DNA of 64,000 nt, from assembly GCF_014839805.1 (NCBI RefSeq), contig NC_051129.1, positions 1,054,001-1,118,000 on the forward strand, read 5' to 3'. Below are positions 1-11,940 of the stretch, one piece after another. Origin of the DNA: Manduca sexta. Lineage: Eukaryota > Arthropoda > Insecta > Lepidoptera > Sphingidae. A program made the position numbers and the translations under genes. The notes beneath the pieces were generated by a model, which was not told where the DNA came from, made no database searches, and worked only from the letters and a program-made list of their open reading frames with translations. Each line of letters begins with the position of its first letter. Position 1 is the stretch's first letter.

Positions 1-160
1 CCGACCCGTCAATGTCTCCGACCCAGTTATCGCGGGGCGGGACAAAATACGGTTCGGCGACCACGGCCACGTGCACCGACCACTGCGCCAGGCTTTGGGA
101 CAACAGGTCCTGGGCGCGGGCGCAGTGGTTTATGTTCGCCTGGAGGAATCTAAACTCCAT
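1..160 (-). CDS. R1-clade non-LTR retrotransposon ORF2, N-terminal endonuclease fragment (runs off window)
   Basis: ORF2 of this class carries an apurinic-type endonuclease, a reverse transcriptase and a C-terminal zinc finger that perform target-primed reverse transcription. Only the first 53 codons are visible. Reading leftwards from an ATG at 160-158 the frame is open to the window edge and begins MEFRFLQANINHCARAQDLL, then VAVVAEPY a little further on. The LQANINHCARAQDLL and VVAEPY blocks are typical of the endonuclease start in lepidopteran R1, TRAS and SART elements. The ATG overlaps the ORF1 stop as TAATG (162-158), which decides the start. The first 53 codons have no stop or frameshift, unlike ORF1. 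Recognition is from family motifs only, without a search; the exact family is not determined. Confidence 0.85.
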   Translation of the reverse strand, partial: MEFRFLQANINHCARAQDLLSQSLAQWSVHVAVVAEPYFVPPRDNWVGDIDGS

Positions 161-2370
161 TATTGATGGGCGACTTCCTCCACTTCCATCTCGGCCACCA
201 CTGGTTGTGGTAGGCTCGCCGCCTGCGACTGGGACGGAACCTCAGCCGCGGCAGCTGGTCTTCTACGCGGGCGACGCCGGGTTTTCTGGGAGGACGCGGA
301 ACAATTCTTCCCTCCAATTCGGTGCCCGGCGGGCTTGCCAGCTGCGGCACACAAGGCGCAGTTGAACTTGTCTGCGCATTGCCGGGCTTTGTGGCCCGGC
401 TTGCCGCAGCGGTAGCACAACTCACTACGGTCAGTAGAACCGTCGCAGCTCCCTCGCACATGCCCTTTCTCGAGACAACGGTAGCAACGCATAGGCCGCA
501 CCTCGAGGACGGTCACTCGTGCAACGACCCAGCCTATTTTAAGACGGCCCGCTTTTATCTTTTGGGCCGCCTTGGTGGGCACCTTGGCCCAAACGGCACC
601 CATGCCGGATCTGTCTGGGCGGACTTCCCCAACTTTAATCGCCTCCGCAGCACACCCGCCAATGCTAGATAAGGCCGCCTTAACCGTCTCGGAGGTGGCC
701 GCAAAGTCCAACCCCGAGATCCGCAGCTCCGAGCACTTGGTGGGCCGGGAGACAACCACATCCCCGAGTCCCCAAAACATTCCCTCAGCCGAGCGGCGAG
801 GGAATCGGCCTTCTATGCTCGGACTCAGCCCCGGGCACCTCGTATAGCATGGCACCCGTGGCTGCATATTTAGGCCTGAGTCTGTCGATTTGCAGACCAG
901 ACAGATCCACTCGCCGCTGGGCGTCCGTGAGTACTCCAGCGTACGTTAGCCCCTTCTCAACGGCCGCTGGTGTCAATGATATGACTACCGCGGCTGACTT
1001 CGGCGGCCGGAGCTTCGGCTCGGAGCGCTTGGACGACTGTCGCGATGGCGCGGGTTTTGGTGCACCAGACTTGGCCTTCTTCTTCCTCCCCACCACTTCG
1101 GTCCAGGCCGTATCCATGGACACAGGGGCCGGCGGAAGTGGACTAGGTTCCTGTGGGGCTTGCTGCACGGGGGGGGCGGGCTTGTTCTTTCCTCTCCCCT
1201 TGGTCTTTTGTGGAGCATTCTGTGGTGTCGGCGCCAGAGCGGCGCCCTTCTCGCCTTGAGTACCCTTTTTGGCTACACCTTTGGCTACTTTTACGCCAGA
1301 TGGCCCGGCAACTGCAACGCAGGACGGGTTGTTGGAGGGAGTGACAAGTGGTGTCAGCACAGGTGGAGCGGGCTGGGCAGCTCTACTGCCCTTCGCTTTG
1401 CCCTTAGCCTTGGTGGTGGCGGACTGAGGTTGCCCACCAACAAATCCTTCCTGAACTGGGAGCTCCACTTGCGCGGTTTTTGTTTCATGGGCCAAGGGAG
1501 GTCTTTGAGCCGGACCCATGAGAGTCGACTCAAGTCTGGCCTGCAAGCGGGCTTCCAGCTGCTCTATGGCGTCTTCAGATGGTCTCGCACACAGAGCCTT
1601 CTCCAGTTCTTCTATACGTCGTCTGAGGGAGGCGTTCTCTTCCGTCATCTTGCTCATTGCCGTCTCAAGGCGCGCGCTGTGGTCTCTAAGCGCCTTCGTC
1701 TCCTGCTCGAGTCGAGCATTTACCGTCGCCTGCGGTTGGTTGACGTATTTGGTTATGGTCTCAACCACCGAGTTCAGAGCTCTTTGGCTCGTGCCCTTCA
1801 AGTTGCCTGATTTGCGGATAATCAGCCGCACGATCTTGCTGCAATGAGTCAGGTCCTCTCGTAGAATGACTCTCGGTCCGTCTAGCTCTATCGGAGGTAT
1901 TTCAGGATCCACAGAGGTTTTCAAGTACTCTTGAACCCGTTCTTCCATTTCCTCGTCCCGCTGGATCCGGTGAGCCTGCCGTCTTTGAGTTCTTAGGTCA
2001 CGTTGTGCCTTGCCTGTTTTGAAGGCGGACCGGTATCTGTGCCGCTTTCCGAGTCGCTGGACGGACGAGATCGCGACCTCACCGAAGATGTTGCACTTCC
2101 CGCCCAAAGGCGTCCTCTACGGAGCCTCGTGATAACGCCACTCGTTTCAGGCTCAACGACCGAGGTCGGAACCGCAAATTCAAAATCACCTGCTGAACCT
2201 TCACAGGGCTGTACGCCCACATCTCCTCCTATAACTTCTCCTCCTACAATCTTTCCGTCGTCAGGATTGCTCCCTCCGACCTCCGCCCCTCCAGCCCCGG
2301 ATTCGGGAACCGGAGTAGGCAATCTCGTCAGTTTTTTTTTGGTTGGGTTTTTTAAAATATTTGTATCCAT
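160..2370 (-). pseudogene. R1-clade retrotransposon ORF1 (gag-like), frameshifted
   Basis: ORF1 encodes the RNA-binding gag-like protein of the retrotransposon. I place the start at the ATG at 2370 (MDTNILKNPTKKKL). The frame runs to about 2020, then continues in a second frame (roughly 2107-830) with the segment KAQRDLRTQRRQ, a heptad-like coiled coil near 1500-1700 (ENASLRRRIEELEKAL), and a long Lys/Ala/Pro-rich stretch. Around 830-765 homology moves to a third frame (DSLAARLRE, FGDSG) and then to the frame that ends at 160 (DVVVSRPTKCSELRISGL). The last part has two canonical CCHC zinc knuckles (CYRCLEKGHVRGSC, CYRCGKPGHKARQC) and a third, longer-spaced knuckle. At least three frameshifts make this a dead copy or one with sequencing errors. 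GC is far above the surroundings, and + strand open frames here are shadows. Confidence 0.85.
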
Positions 2371-2960
2371 GAGATTCCCACGAGTATGGGGGAAAGGGTG
2401 GTCCGCCCAGGCAGAGCCCCCTGTACCTGGGTAAGCCTAGCGTAACCCGCACAGAGTGTCGGCCGGTACTCTGGCGGGGGTCGCACTCGAGACCGAACTA
2501 CCCATCGGCCATGCATCCCCTCGCGGTTGCGCCGCCGCTTGGGATTCGGGGTGATTTTTTATAGAGGTTTTCTTCCTCGCGGTCCGGGCGGTTAAGCCAA
2601 GACCCTCGGTCCGGCAGGAGCGCGAGACATATCCACAGACCTCCACACCGGATTACGATCTACGACGGCGACAATGGGAGAGAGAGACCCTCCCACCGCC
2701 TGCTCGGGGCGGGGTGAGCGCACACCGAGCCCGTCGACACCCCCAGGACAGAACCAGGAGCCGCCCGAGGTGGGCCCTCCGGACCAATCGTCAACTAAAC
2801 GAGACGACGATCGCCGCAACAGGCGACGACCGCCAACCACCATGTTGTCAGGATATTCGCCGACGCGCAGATCAGCCTGATCGGTATGATCGACGCGCCG
2901 TTGCCCAGGGTGCACCACGAGGAGGTTTCCTGACCTAGCACCCCAACTGAATGGTACCTG
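2371..2960 (-). mobile_element. Probable 5' UTR of the R1-clade retrotransposon
   Basis: This GC-rich stretch lies directly upstream of the ORF1 start on the - strand. It keeps the composition of the element until about 2945-3035, where the sequence changes to AT-rich DNA. I see no TTAGG or CCTAA telomeric repeats and no obvious 28S rDNA sequence at the junction, so the insertion target is unclear. Open frames here (for example 2592-3008) lack family motifs and I treat them as chance. The 5' boundary is approximate. Confidence 0.55.
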
Positions 2961-5900
2961 GCTATTTTTTCGCATTCGCAACGCGCATGCGCATTGAAAT
3001 AAGCGCAAAACGCGAAACGCTGCGCCGCCGCAGCATCTTATCGAGATTACTGTCGGTGTGAGTAATTCTCAACGATACAGTAGGGACTTTGATCAATCGA
3101 TTTTTATATCGAAATACAGGGATGTATTTGGGGATCATGGTAGGGGAAGACCAATGTTTAGTTCTGCAGATTTAAAATTGGCCAAAGCTTTGTAAATCTT
3201 AACGGATTTTTTTTATAAACGATACATTCGATGTTAACGATATTACTAATGGTCAATATTTGTAATTTCATTGGCCATTATTGTATTGTAATTGTAAATG
3301 ACACAGCAAAAATGGTTCACAATATATTATTTATTTTGTCGCACCATGGTTATAATATTTCGTGGTGTACAAGTATGGTTAAAGATATATTTCTTATTAG
3401 ACTGACACACAGCAGTCACTAGTGGAAATCACTTGACGTATAATGTAATAAAATATAAGATAAACACTATCACAAGAATGGAAAATATATTCGTTCAAGA
3501 GAATAATAAATTATATTTAATCAACATTTAAGTTCACATCATACCATCTGTCATTAAAACCTGTTGTCGGCGGCGCCACGCTCATTATGCGTCGATGGAC
3601 GTAAAATATGCATTTATGATTTATTTCTCTCCTATAATCAATTCATTATCATATTATCTTTCACAGGTTTGGTTTCATAATTTACACCACGAAATTCCAA
3701 GTAATATATTATTATACACTTTATTAAATTGTATTGAAGCAAATTTTATAAATCATAAGAATATTAATTAGAATTGGCCCTTAATTTTAGGTTCTCTACT
3801 AAAGTCCTTACTACGTACCTGTGCTAGCATTGTACACTATCGATACACAGGCGAATCGAATCACGATCCTTCACCGGAACGTCTTGATTTATTCGAGTGG
3901 AAATACGACATTTTATGCCACATTATGACTCTATTTATAACAATATTAAGGTCATTACGGTGCCCTTCAAGTGTCTGAATGTTCCAAGGATTTATTGAAT
4001 ACATAAAGAGTTTGTTTGGATGTAATTCTCCGAAATTATTCGATTTTGGTTTTATTAATTTAACACTATAAGTCATGATGTTTTTTTTTTCGAGAATGGA
4101 TTATTTTTATTTACATCGGTTGAGCGGTAATTAAAAATTAATTGGTGAAATTTTTATGACTTTTGAGACCTATGATTGTTACCTTCTTCAATTACTGACC
4201 TTCGTGGAGTGGTGTAAATTGATTGGCATTTATGGCGGTTACCACCAGGCGAGCGTTAGGCTCTTCTGGTCATATAACAATACTCAAATAATAAGTTGTA
4301 TAATAATGTGGTATGAATATTTATTTATATGATTTTCATCTCTGTACAATTTGACAAATTACATTAGCGATTCCCAAATATTTGAACTGCATCAGCGATG
4401 GGCGATTTGAGATTAAAGGTAACAAATTATATTCATTTATTTCTTTATTTTATTTTTAGATAAAAGAATTCAATATAGCGATAAGGTTTAAATATATTGA
4501 AAATTTAATAAACAAAATAAACCTACTAAAAATATGTACGCGAACAAATAAAAAAATCTTACTTTTATTTTTATTCTGGATTAACGAAGGAAGTACTATC
4601 GATCTGCCAGTAAAAGGAAATATTTTTTTGTATCTTTCTACAAATTCCAACAGATGGCGTTATTTGCAAATCAAATTGCGTACCCATATTCATGGCTTCT
4701 AAATTAGAAATACAAATAACAAACGTTACTAATAAAGTGTCGACCCCACTTACCCTTCAGATATAATAATTAAATAATTAATTACAAAACAGGAGCGGTG
4801 TTAAGTTGCGCGGGTGTTTCGGAACGATTCCTGGAAAATTAAATTCAACCCTTTCGCTTAAGAGGGGCCTTTTGGACACCCGACACGGCTGTCGGGGCTT
4901 TTCGGGCCCGTTTGAGATTATGTTGTGTTGATACGTGATTGATCTTTTAAGCAGTTTGAAAAAGGATCTCGTCTAGTGTTAAGGGTTAAGGATATTACGG
5001 TGTTTTGTCGGGGAGTAATTTCGGTTTTGGTGACGGAGTTTTTCTGTTTTTGATTTAGTAGGGAATTTTATTATTTGTAATATTTCATCTAACGTGTTTT
5101 AAATCCTCATTTTAGTCTGATATAAGAACTATGTGGTGTAAAACTGACAGACATGTAACTGACTGAAGGCCATACTGTCATGGTTTCAGTCGCTCCTCTG
5201 AAGTAAACATTTGTTTCGTGTCTGACAACGATAGTTCTTCGTAGTTGACACTAGCAATACAAAATGTGTCTTAATGTACAATTTGGACTGTATTATGTAC
5301 TGGTATTTTTAAAATATTAGTCTCTTATATACTTACACAATTGACTTAAAATTGTACCCATTTATCAGATTCAATCCATACCACTACTCATACTAATGTA
5401 ATGTTAAATCAGGAGCCATCTGAATTCACAACTCCATTACACAGCTTTTAGCTTCCCAATCGATACAAATTCCACTCCGAGACATCCCTGACTCAGCCAA
5501 ACCACACGCCAGGCCCTTTGAGTTCGCACCTCGCTGCACCGATTACGCTCTCTGAATGCGAATTCGTACATTAAATTATTTCAATCGTTAATGATGGCGT
5601 CTTGTACGTTTTTGGAGATTTCATCTGTTGGATGGCGAGATGAGGTCTGTGTGAGAATTTTGTTTTCACTGTTTATTTGCGTTAAGGTAAAAACTTAGCG
5701 TTCTTAGCCTAGCAAAATGTTCATGAAATTCATGCTTATGTAGGTTGCGTTGCTCACTTTTGTTTTGTATTTATGCGTCTAATAAAATTATTATTCATTC
5801 TTAAGAGAAGTACACTCTCCCTTATTGGAATATTAAGGTATTACAATAATATTTCATTTTCAATTATTTGCTTGTATTCTGGGAAGACTCACGAGAGCAG

Positions 5901-7435
5901 AGTTGCGAACAACAGCCATATTCAATCAATGAAAAATAACATTCTTCTTTGTGTTGCATTAGATACAGTCCAGACAAATGGCTACTTCACAGTTAATTTA
6001 TTCAATACATTTTATGCATTTTTCCGACCTCTGATAGCATTATTATGCAATATTTTCTCGACATAATGTGCATTTTCAATGTTTAAATAATATATCATTT
6101 CAATTTCTCGGCTATTGCCTCGAAACGAAAAACAAACAAATAGTTTGGAACGTGAGTTTAGTTCTTTGAATGGAAATGGATTATCGACGAACATATAGAA
6201 TGCTACGTTTATTCTCTTGACTTGATAGCAGTTGCTCCTGGCTAGGTAGCATCCCACCTTCAATGTATATAGGACATTCAATATATAAATTATTTAAGCG
6301 ATATTCCATTTCGAAAGATTGAAACTGGGTTCAAAAATATCTCGGGCCTCAGAAGCTCCCGCGCAACCGAAGAACACTCTCAGCGTCAACGGCAGCATGA
6401 GGCCTGCCTTACGCACTACCGTTCATCTCGGGTGTCACCATAATGTGACAGACGGTCCCCTGCCGCCCACCGACGACCATCCGATATCCCCAATTAGTCG
6501 CCTTTTACCATAGGTAGGAGATACCATGATGGAATTCCTCAAACGCCCACAATCCACAGGGCGGTTACCGGCTTAGCCTGTTCACCGACGACATTATTTT
6601 TCTGAACCACATCCTGGAAGTAAAAACATCAGCAATACTCGAAACCACTCATTACCCGAATGTATTGCGGGTAGTGATTAATACTCGTATGTCGACACTC
6701 GCCGAAAGCCGCGCGCACCTGTCATTACTCACGTATGACGACTCATTCGGCTCATTACCGGGGATAATTCATGCGGTACTTTCGACCCACGCCGCCTGCG
6801 GAGGGTTAGCGATTAAATATACTGTTTAATTTGTCTTGATTATTTAAACATAGGGTAGTTAGTACCGTGAAAAATTAAACTAGAGGAAAGCCTTATTTTC
6901 TTAAATAAGTTGTGTAGTAATCAAAAACAGGATTTGTTTAAGTTATTAGGGTAAATAAGGTTAAAATATTTGGTGGCTTAATTAGGGATGGTGATTTCAC
7001 GTTTCAGAAATTTAATCAATTGTTATATTCGAAAACTTATTTCCTCAGTTTTATCAGATACCGCGTTCACGGGTTCGATTCCTACACATGAATGGAAATT
7101 TTATCAGTTAAAACCAGTAATACCAGAGGTCCGAGCCCACGTGCCCGCCGTGAGTGATCGCTTCCGACCGGACCGGACCCTCGGAATGTGATGTGTACAC
7201 GTGAAATGTCACCTACGCGAATGTAGAATTTACTTAGAAATGTAATGGATATTTAAATTTTATTAATGGAACACTAGGCTCGGATAGACAGAAAGGAAAA
7301 CTAATAGGTATAATGACATGTACTTATAGAGTATTTTATTTTTAAAATAACATTTTACCCAAGTTTTTTGCTTGGAGAGTGTACAAAAACATTATTAGTG
7401 TCACAACACTTTATCTCTGTATCCGTCCCATGACG
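2961..7435. other. AT-rich spacer or upstream intron; no gene recognised
   Basis: No open frame here has recognisable motifs or splice-consistent structure. Local features: a compact GC hairpin near 4880-4900 (CCCGACA / TGTCGGG), a short remnant of a LINE-type tail near 4230-4265 (GGTTACCACCAGGCGAGCG), and two GC-rich islands at 6340-6560 and 6640-6800 of repeat-like character. A perfect B-box-like string (GGGTTCGATTCC, about 7073) has no A-box or cloverleaf around it, so it is probably SINE debris. Given the netrin exons downstream, this may be intronic to netrin, but that is inference. Confidence 0.5.
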
Positions 7436-7439
7436 TCGC

Positions 7440-7775
7440 GTGGCAATCCAATTGAATCAGCTCTCTTTTTTTTCTATATGGACACGCCAAAGTCCCCCCA
7501 TTGTACCTGATGGTAAGTGGAGTGGAGTCCAATAGAATGTTGACTGACGAGAGATTATCACCCCTCGGTAGTCGACACAATTATGCCGGCCTGTTGGTAC
7601 CAGATATACACAGGCTGATCCCGGAACGCGACACTTACGTGGGCCGCTATGGCAGGTTTTAACACCTTGTGTACTGTGGTCGCTATCGGGGCGGATATAA
7701 AATATATCCTACCACCAACAAAGGTTTTCCTACAGGTCAAATCAGTCACGCTGTAGTCCAAAAAATTCTCCACCA
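7440..7775 (+). repeat. Dispersed repeat family B, copy 1
   Basis: Contains the family landmarks GTGGAGTGGAGTCCAATAGA, TCGACACAATTATGCCGGCC and GGTTTTAACACCTTGTGTAC, and ends near CCTACCACCAACA. The same landmarks recur in either orientation at 18612-18812, 20915-21056, 28470-28615, 30425-30535 and 58365-58560. It looks like a LINE or SINE-derived interspersed repeat, but I do not recognise its name. The open frame inside it on the - strand is not a host gene. Confidence 0.6.
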
Positions 7776-9300
7776 TACATATATTTATGTAGGCGGCTGT
7801 TTTGTATATATTAACGGGAGGTTAAGCACAAAGGTGTGGCGCTAACAGGCGCCATGGCGTCGGTTAAGCCAGAGCAGTTCACTAAAAATAGGCGTTTGTT
7901 GACCTGTTCACACACGCCTATGAGGACGTATTGGGACGTCCGCTTTTTTATGACCAATCACTTTCCAACTGTTCACACAAGGTTCGAAGGTCTTAAAACA
8001 TACATCTTGTTAACTAACCATAGCCCAATACCGAACGTCTATATACGTTAAGAAAAAAAAAACATTTACCTAGGCTTGGCGCAATGTTGAGCACTTAAAA
8101 CTATCATAGAACACTCAGCGAATGTATTTCAGTCGCTGAACCGTTGGCTCCAAGGAAAAACCACAACACGTCACGTCTGTTTACGTCCTTTTTACGATTC
8201 CTACCCAATTTCCAGTTTATGTGTTCACAGTTTATTCTGGGCGACCACACACGCTCATTCTGTGAAGTTAAATCAAATAATTATATTTACGACGTGTTTT
8301 AACGTTAAAAAGTATTATTGGTTATTAAGAGTTGTAATTTGGTAATAAATGTTCCAAGGTTATTAATTACATGTGTAATACGACTTAATGACTTACGCGT
8401 GAAAACAGCTTTTTAATTTAGCGGTAACCAATTTTATTTTTGTACCTAACTGATGTTAGTATAAATTAATAGAGAAATTCAAAACAATGTATTCTGTGGA
8501 GTCGCGATCTAGGATCAGTCGAAGTGCATCCAGTAAAACTAATCTTATATTTCTAGCGACCATGATGCAGTATTTTTGGCAAACAATTATTTCACCTACA
8601 TATACTTACCAATGGGTGTAGGTTAAGTTAACTGGAATTAAATAAGTTTAGTAATTGTACCAAACGATTTATGTAACAATTAAAGTAGCGGTTTTAGAAT
8701 TAAATTAATTTAGTTTCCACGAACAAGTATTTTACCATTAAAGTTAAATAAAACACTTAAAACTATAAGCATTATTATCCAATCTAAAACAAGTCCAAAA
8801 CTAGTGAATTCGAATAATCTAGAACAATTAAGTACTACGTAGCTTCCAATAACTAAGCGTAAAAGCTTACTCCAGTTATTTGGATTTTGATTAAACTATT
8901 CGGTTAATTCATATCTCTTCTGAATCCATCGGGAGATTGATTCTAAAACAAGCACTTGAAATCTGTTACTTACAGATGGGTATTTGCGGAGCGGAGTAGG
9001 GGGTGCCTCCCTCCCAAGAGATGAAATGCGAAGTACTTTTTTGGATATAGAATTGTTTTTTTCTTTCATCGTAATGAGACGCTTTAAAGACACTGGGGAT
9101 TTATTTATATTTATTTTTTTATAAACCTAACATTATACTTTAAAATCAATAAACGGTAATATCACTAACTAGAATTTTGAATTGAAAAGCGAATACTAAT
9201 ATCATGAGACAGATAGACGGCATGCTTTAGAAATCCCAGTAATGACACGGGTTATAACGTATACCTATTGGCCAATAACGTACACTGTATTTTTTTGCTT
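7776..9300. other. AT-rich non-coding stretch
   Basis: No supported gene, RNA or clear repeat. Open frames at 7836-8051 and 8896-9093 are short, without motifs or codon structure that would distinguish them from chance. Confidence 0.5.
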
Positions 9301-9520
9301 TGAATAAGGAGACTAGCTTGCCGTTCCCCTGATGAGCCATGAGATGTTAAATCTTATTATGTCCATTAGTTACACTGGCTACAATGTTCTTCAAATCAGA
9401 ACACAACAGTGACTACACACTTCTGCTTCGCGACATAAATAGACATTGTGGTCGTACCTACCCAGGCGGATTCTCACAAATAAGAGACCTACTAGTAATG
9501 TTGTATGGTGGCAAGAATAA
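9300..9520 (+). repeat. Dispersed repeat family C, copy 1 (internally deleted)
   Basis: Begins with AGACTAGCTTGCCGTTCCCC, then ATGAGATGTTAAATCTTATT and ACACTGGCTACAATGTTCTT, and ends near AGAGACCTACTAG. It aligns by eye with the longer copy at 53715-53990 and the inverted copy at 23945-24240, but lacks about 80 bases in the middle. This is a common lepidopteran LINE/SINE-type tail; the family name is not certain. Confidence 0.6.
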
Positions 9521-11730
9521 ATAATGCTATATGAAAAGCCATTTCACATAGACCTTTCCTACATAACCCCAGATCTATCGGATCTTCGAATTATTTTAAA
9601 CAATATGTATCGAAAGTCTCATGACACAAACAGACCATTGTTCCCAAATCTAATCAAAAGTTTGGCACAACGTTGGCCCAAATCAGCGATTGTGGGCCGA
9701 AATGGTTCACATGTTCCATTGTGGCGTGTTATTTCGCTGAAACAAAGCGTTATCTGCGCTAATTGCGCTCGTCGCTTATATCTCACAAGGCTTTACACCA
9801 GGCTCGTACTTAGGATAGGATCTGGGACCCATAATGTATAGAAATTTATAATGATTTCTTATGTTTACGCGAATGTTAGACATTAAAATTAAACTATTTT
9901 TTCGGATTTTATCGCGAAATGTAATTTTTGTAATAAGTTTGTTTCTGACGCTTTGGATGTTTGTGCATGTTCACTTATGGATATCTAGATGGTTAGTATT
10001 TCGCGTGAGAGATTTTGTCTGGATAAGTTACTCTTTATTGCATTTTTTCGACACCAAACAGTTGTACGCTAGCACTGAATTTCGATGGAGAGATACTATA
10101 GTCATTGTTATAAAAGTGTTCAAGTTGGGTTTGGCTTATCGTCTAAAGTTTTGGGACGACCAGGAATTCAAATCTACGCAGATTTTTGTAATCTCAGTCT
10201 GTGGGAATATTCCTACTATTTACTACACGGCTATCCAAGTCGTGAGGCTTTCTTGCAATATACATACGACTTGCTCTTCGTGCTCATTTGCAACAAAGTT
10301 TTTTATATTAATAAAAAAACCTCGTAATCCATTCATTTAAACATAATTAAAAATTATTAAATCTACAAATTTGTAAGTAAGATCGTAATTCGAAAGAAAT
10401 AATCAAATTTAAAATTCTTAAGCGACTTTAAACTGGTTTAAAACAAATTGTAAAATTGCTTTTCTATTCTACAGTGAAGTAAATTGCTTTTCTAAATATA
10501 CAATGTTTTTCCAGTCTCGCATCAAATCTAGTTTTCTTTTCTTACTATCCTTTTGTGGGATTAACTAGTTAGAAACAAAAGAAGCTTGGCATTAACGTTT
10601 TTTGCTTATAAAAGAAACTGGTAAATGAAAGTAAATTACTTAATGTAGAAGATGTACATATTATTGTAATGTTCACTTTGTGTTATGAGATTTAAAATTA
10701 TTTAAGAGGCAGGAATTTTTATTGATTTCGCTAACATCTACTATATAATATTTTTCCAAAAAGGTTTTATTCTTATTATTAATAGTCTAAAATGCTTATT
10801 AACCATATAAAACATTTTGAAACAGTAGCATATTTGAGGCGATTTCCAAACTGATTAATTAATATTCATATAAATTTTCAGTGAGGTTTCAATACATGAA
10901 CTAAAAAGTAATTTCTAAATTGTCTTTACAAACGTATATAAGATCTTTCTGCAATAAAGGACGTATGATAAAGTTACCGACAAACGAATTTGTCCCCCAC
11001 ATACCAAGTCCGTCCCTGCACCATGCGCAATTATAACTTAGTAATGTGTTATAACATAAGGTAACGCGTCCCAGCCGCGATAAGCTTTTGTTACCCACTA
11101 TTCATTTTATTTTGTCAAAGGCCGCGCCTTTGTTGCCGCCAATTGTGTTTCTCGTTGAATTCGGGTAATTTGCTTGTGTTTCGAATATGGTTTCGTTTGT
11201 GCGAGGCTGATGGAAATGTGAATGCGAAGCTCTGCCATTTCAGATGGTTGAATGAGTTTTGAGTTATAAAACCTTTGTGTTTTGATGGTGTTAGGAGCTT
11301 ATTTCAAAGTCTATTTTCTATGAAGCATTTTTCGTATTGTAACTTGATCTCTACAGTTGCTAAGCAGTAGTTTTCTACTGAGGGTGAGGTTAGAAAATCA
11401 TTGATTGCCATTTATTATGCACTATACTGCACGAGCCTATGTCATGCAGTACTTAATCATTCCAGCTTCTATGTTGTAATGTTACTCTTCAATTGCAGTG
11501 CTTATATCTTTCTCTTTCTTTCACATTCCGGAATAAAACTAGGCTATATACACAGGGTCATTTTGACATTGCATTACTAAATGGAATTGCATAGTTATCT
11601 TCTTGAAAATAATACTTTACAATAAGGTACGCGAACCGTAGATGTAAAATAAAAAACTGTAAGTTTCGAACAAAATAAATATCAATAAAATTTCTTTAAA
11701 TTATACATACCCTAATGCCACTGTTCAATT
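9521..11730. other. Spacer with unassigned open frames and a foldback-family left arm
   Basis: Two open frames exceed 100 codons (9524-9841 and 9861-10340, +). Neither has a recognisable domain. The second starts inside a copy of the foldback family E left arm (9852-9920: TTTACGCGAATGTTAGACAT), so its ATG is supplied by a repeat. A different frame at 10085-10327 reads MERYYSHCYKSVQVGFGL and could be a decayed transposon fragment, but this is a guess. The rest is AT-rich and featureless. Confidence 0.4.
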
Positions 11731-11940
11731 TATCGTTCGCTTTAACGATGAAGGAAAACATCGTGAGGAAACCTGCACATCTGAGAAGTTCTCTTTAGGA
11801 ATTTCGAAGGAGTGTGAAGTCTACCAATCCGCACTAGGCCAGCGTGGTGGACTAAGGCCTAATCCCTCTCAGTAGTAGAGGAGGCCCGTGCTCAGCAGTG
11901 GGCAAGTATATAATACAGGGCTGATATTATTATTATATTA
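11731..11940 (+). repeat. Dispersed repeat family A, copy 1 (LINE/SINE 3' tail)
   Basis: Shows AAGGAAAACATCGTGAGGAA, AGTCTACCAATCCGCACTAG, CCAGCGTGGTGGACTAAGG and a terminal CAGGGCTGATATTATTATTA. The ATT-rich microsatellite tail marks the 3' end of a retroposed element. It is almost identical to the copy at 53409-53612, suggesting recent activity. This core is very common in moth and butterfly genomes. Confidence 0.75.

Noticed and set aside
12..1847. Several + strand open frames of up to 216 codons
   Set aside because: They are shadows of the - strand retrotransposon ORF1 in GC-rich DNA; only the - strand has zinc knuckles, coiled coil and family motifs.
2592..3008. 138-codon - strand open frame
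   Set aside because: It begins beyond the probable 5' end of the retrotransposon and covers its 5' UTR; no motif.
2940..3060. Telomeric insertion of a SART/TRAS-type element
   Set aside because: No TTAGG or CCTAA repeats flank the visible end, so telomeric targeting cannot be supported here.
7065..7090. Possible tRNA gene with a perfect B-box (GGGTTCGATTCC)
   Set aside because: No A-box at the right distance and no cloverleaf; probably SINE debris.
9861..10340. 159-codon + strand open frame
   Set aside because: Its start codon lies in the arm of a dispersed foldback repeat and the product is hydrophobic AT-driven sequence without a family.
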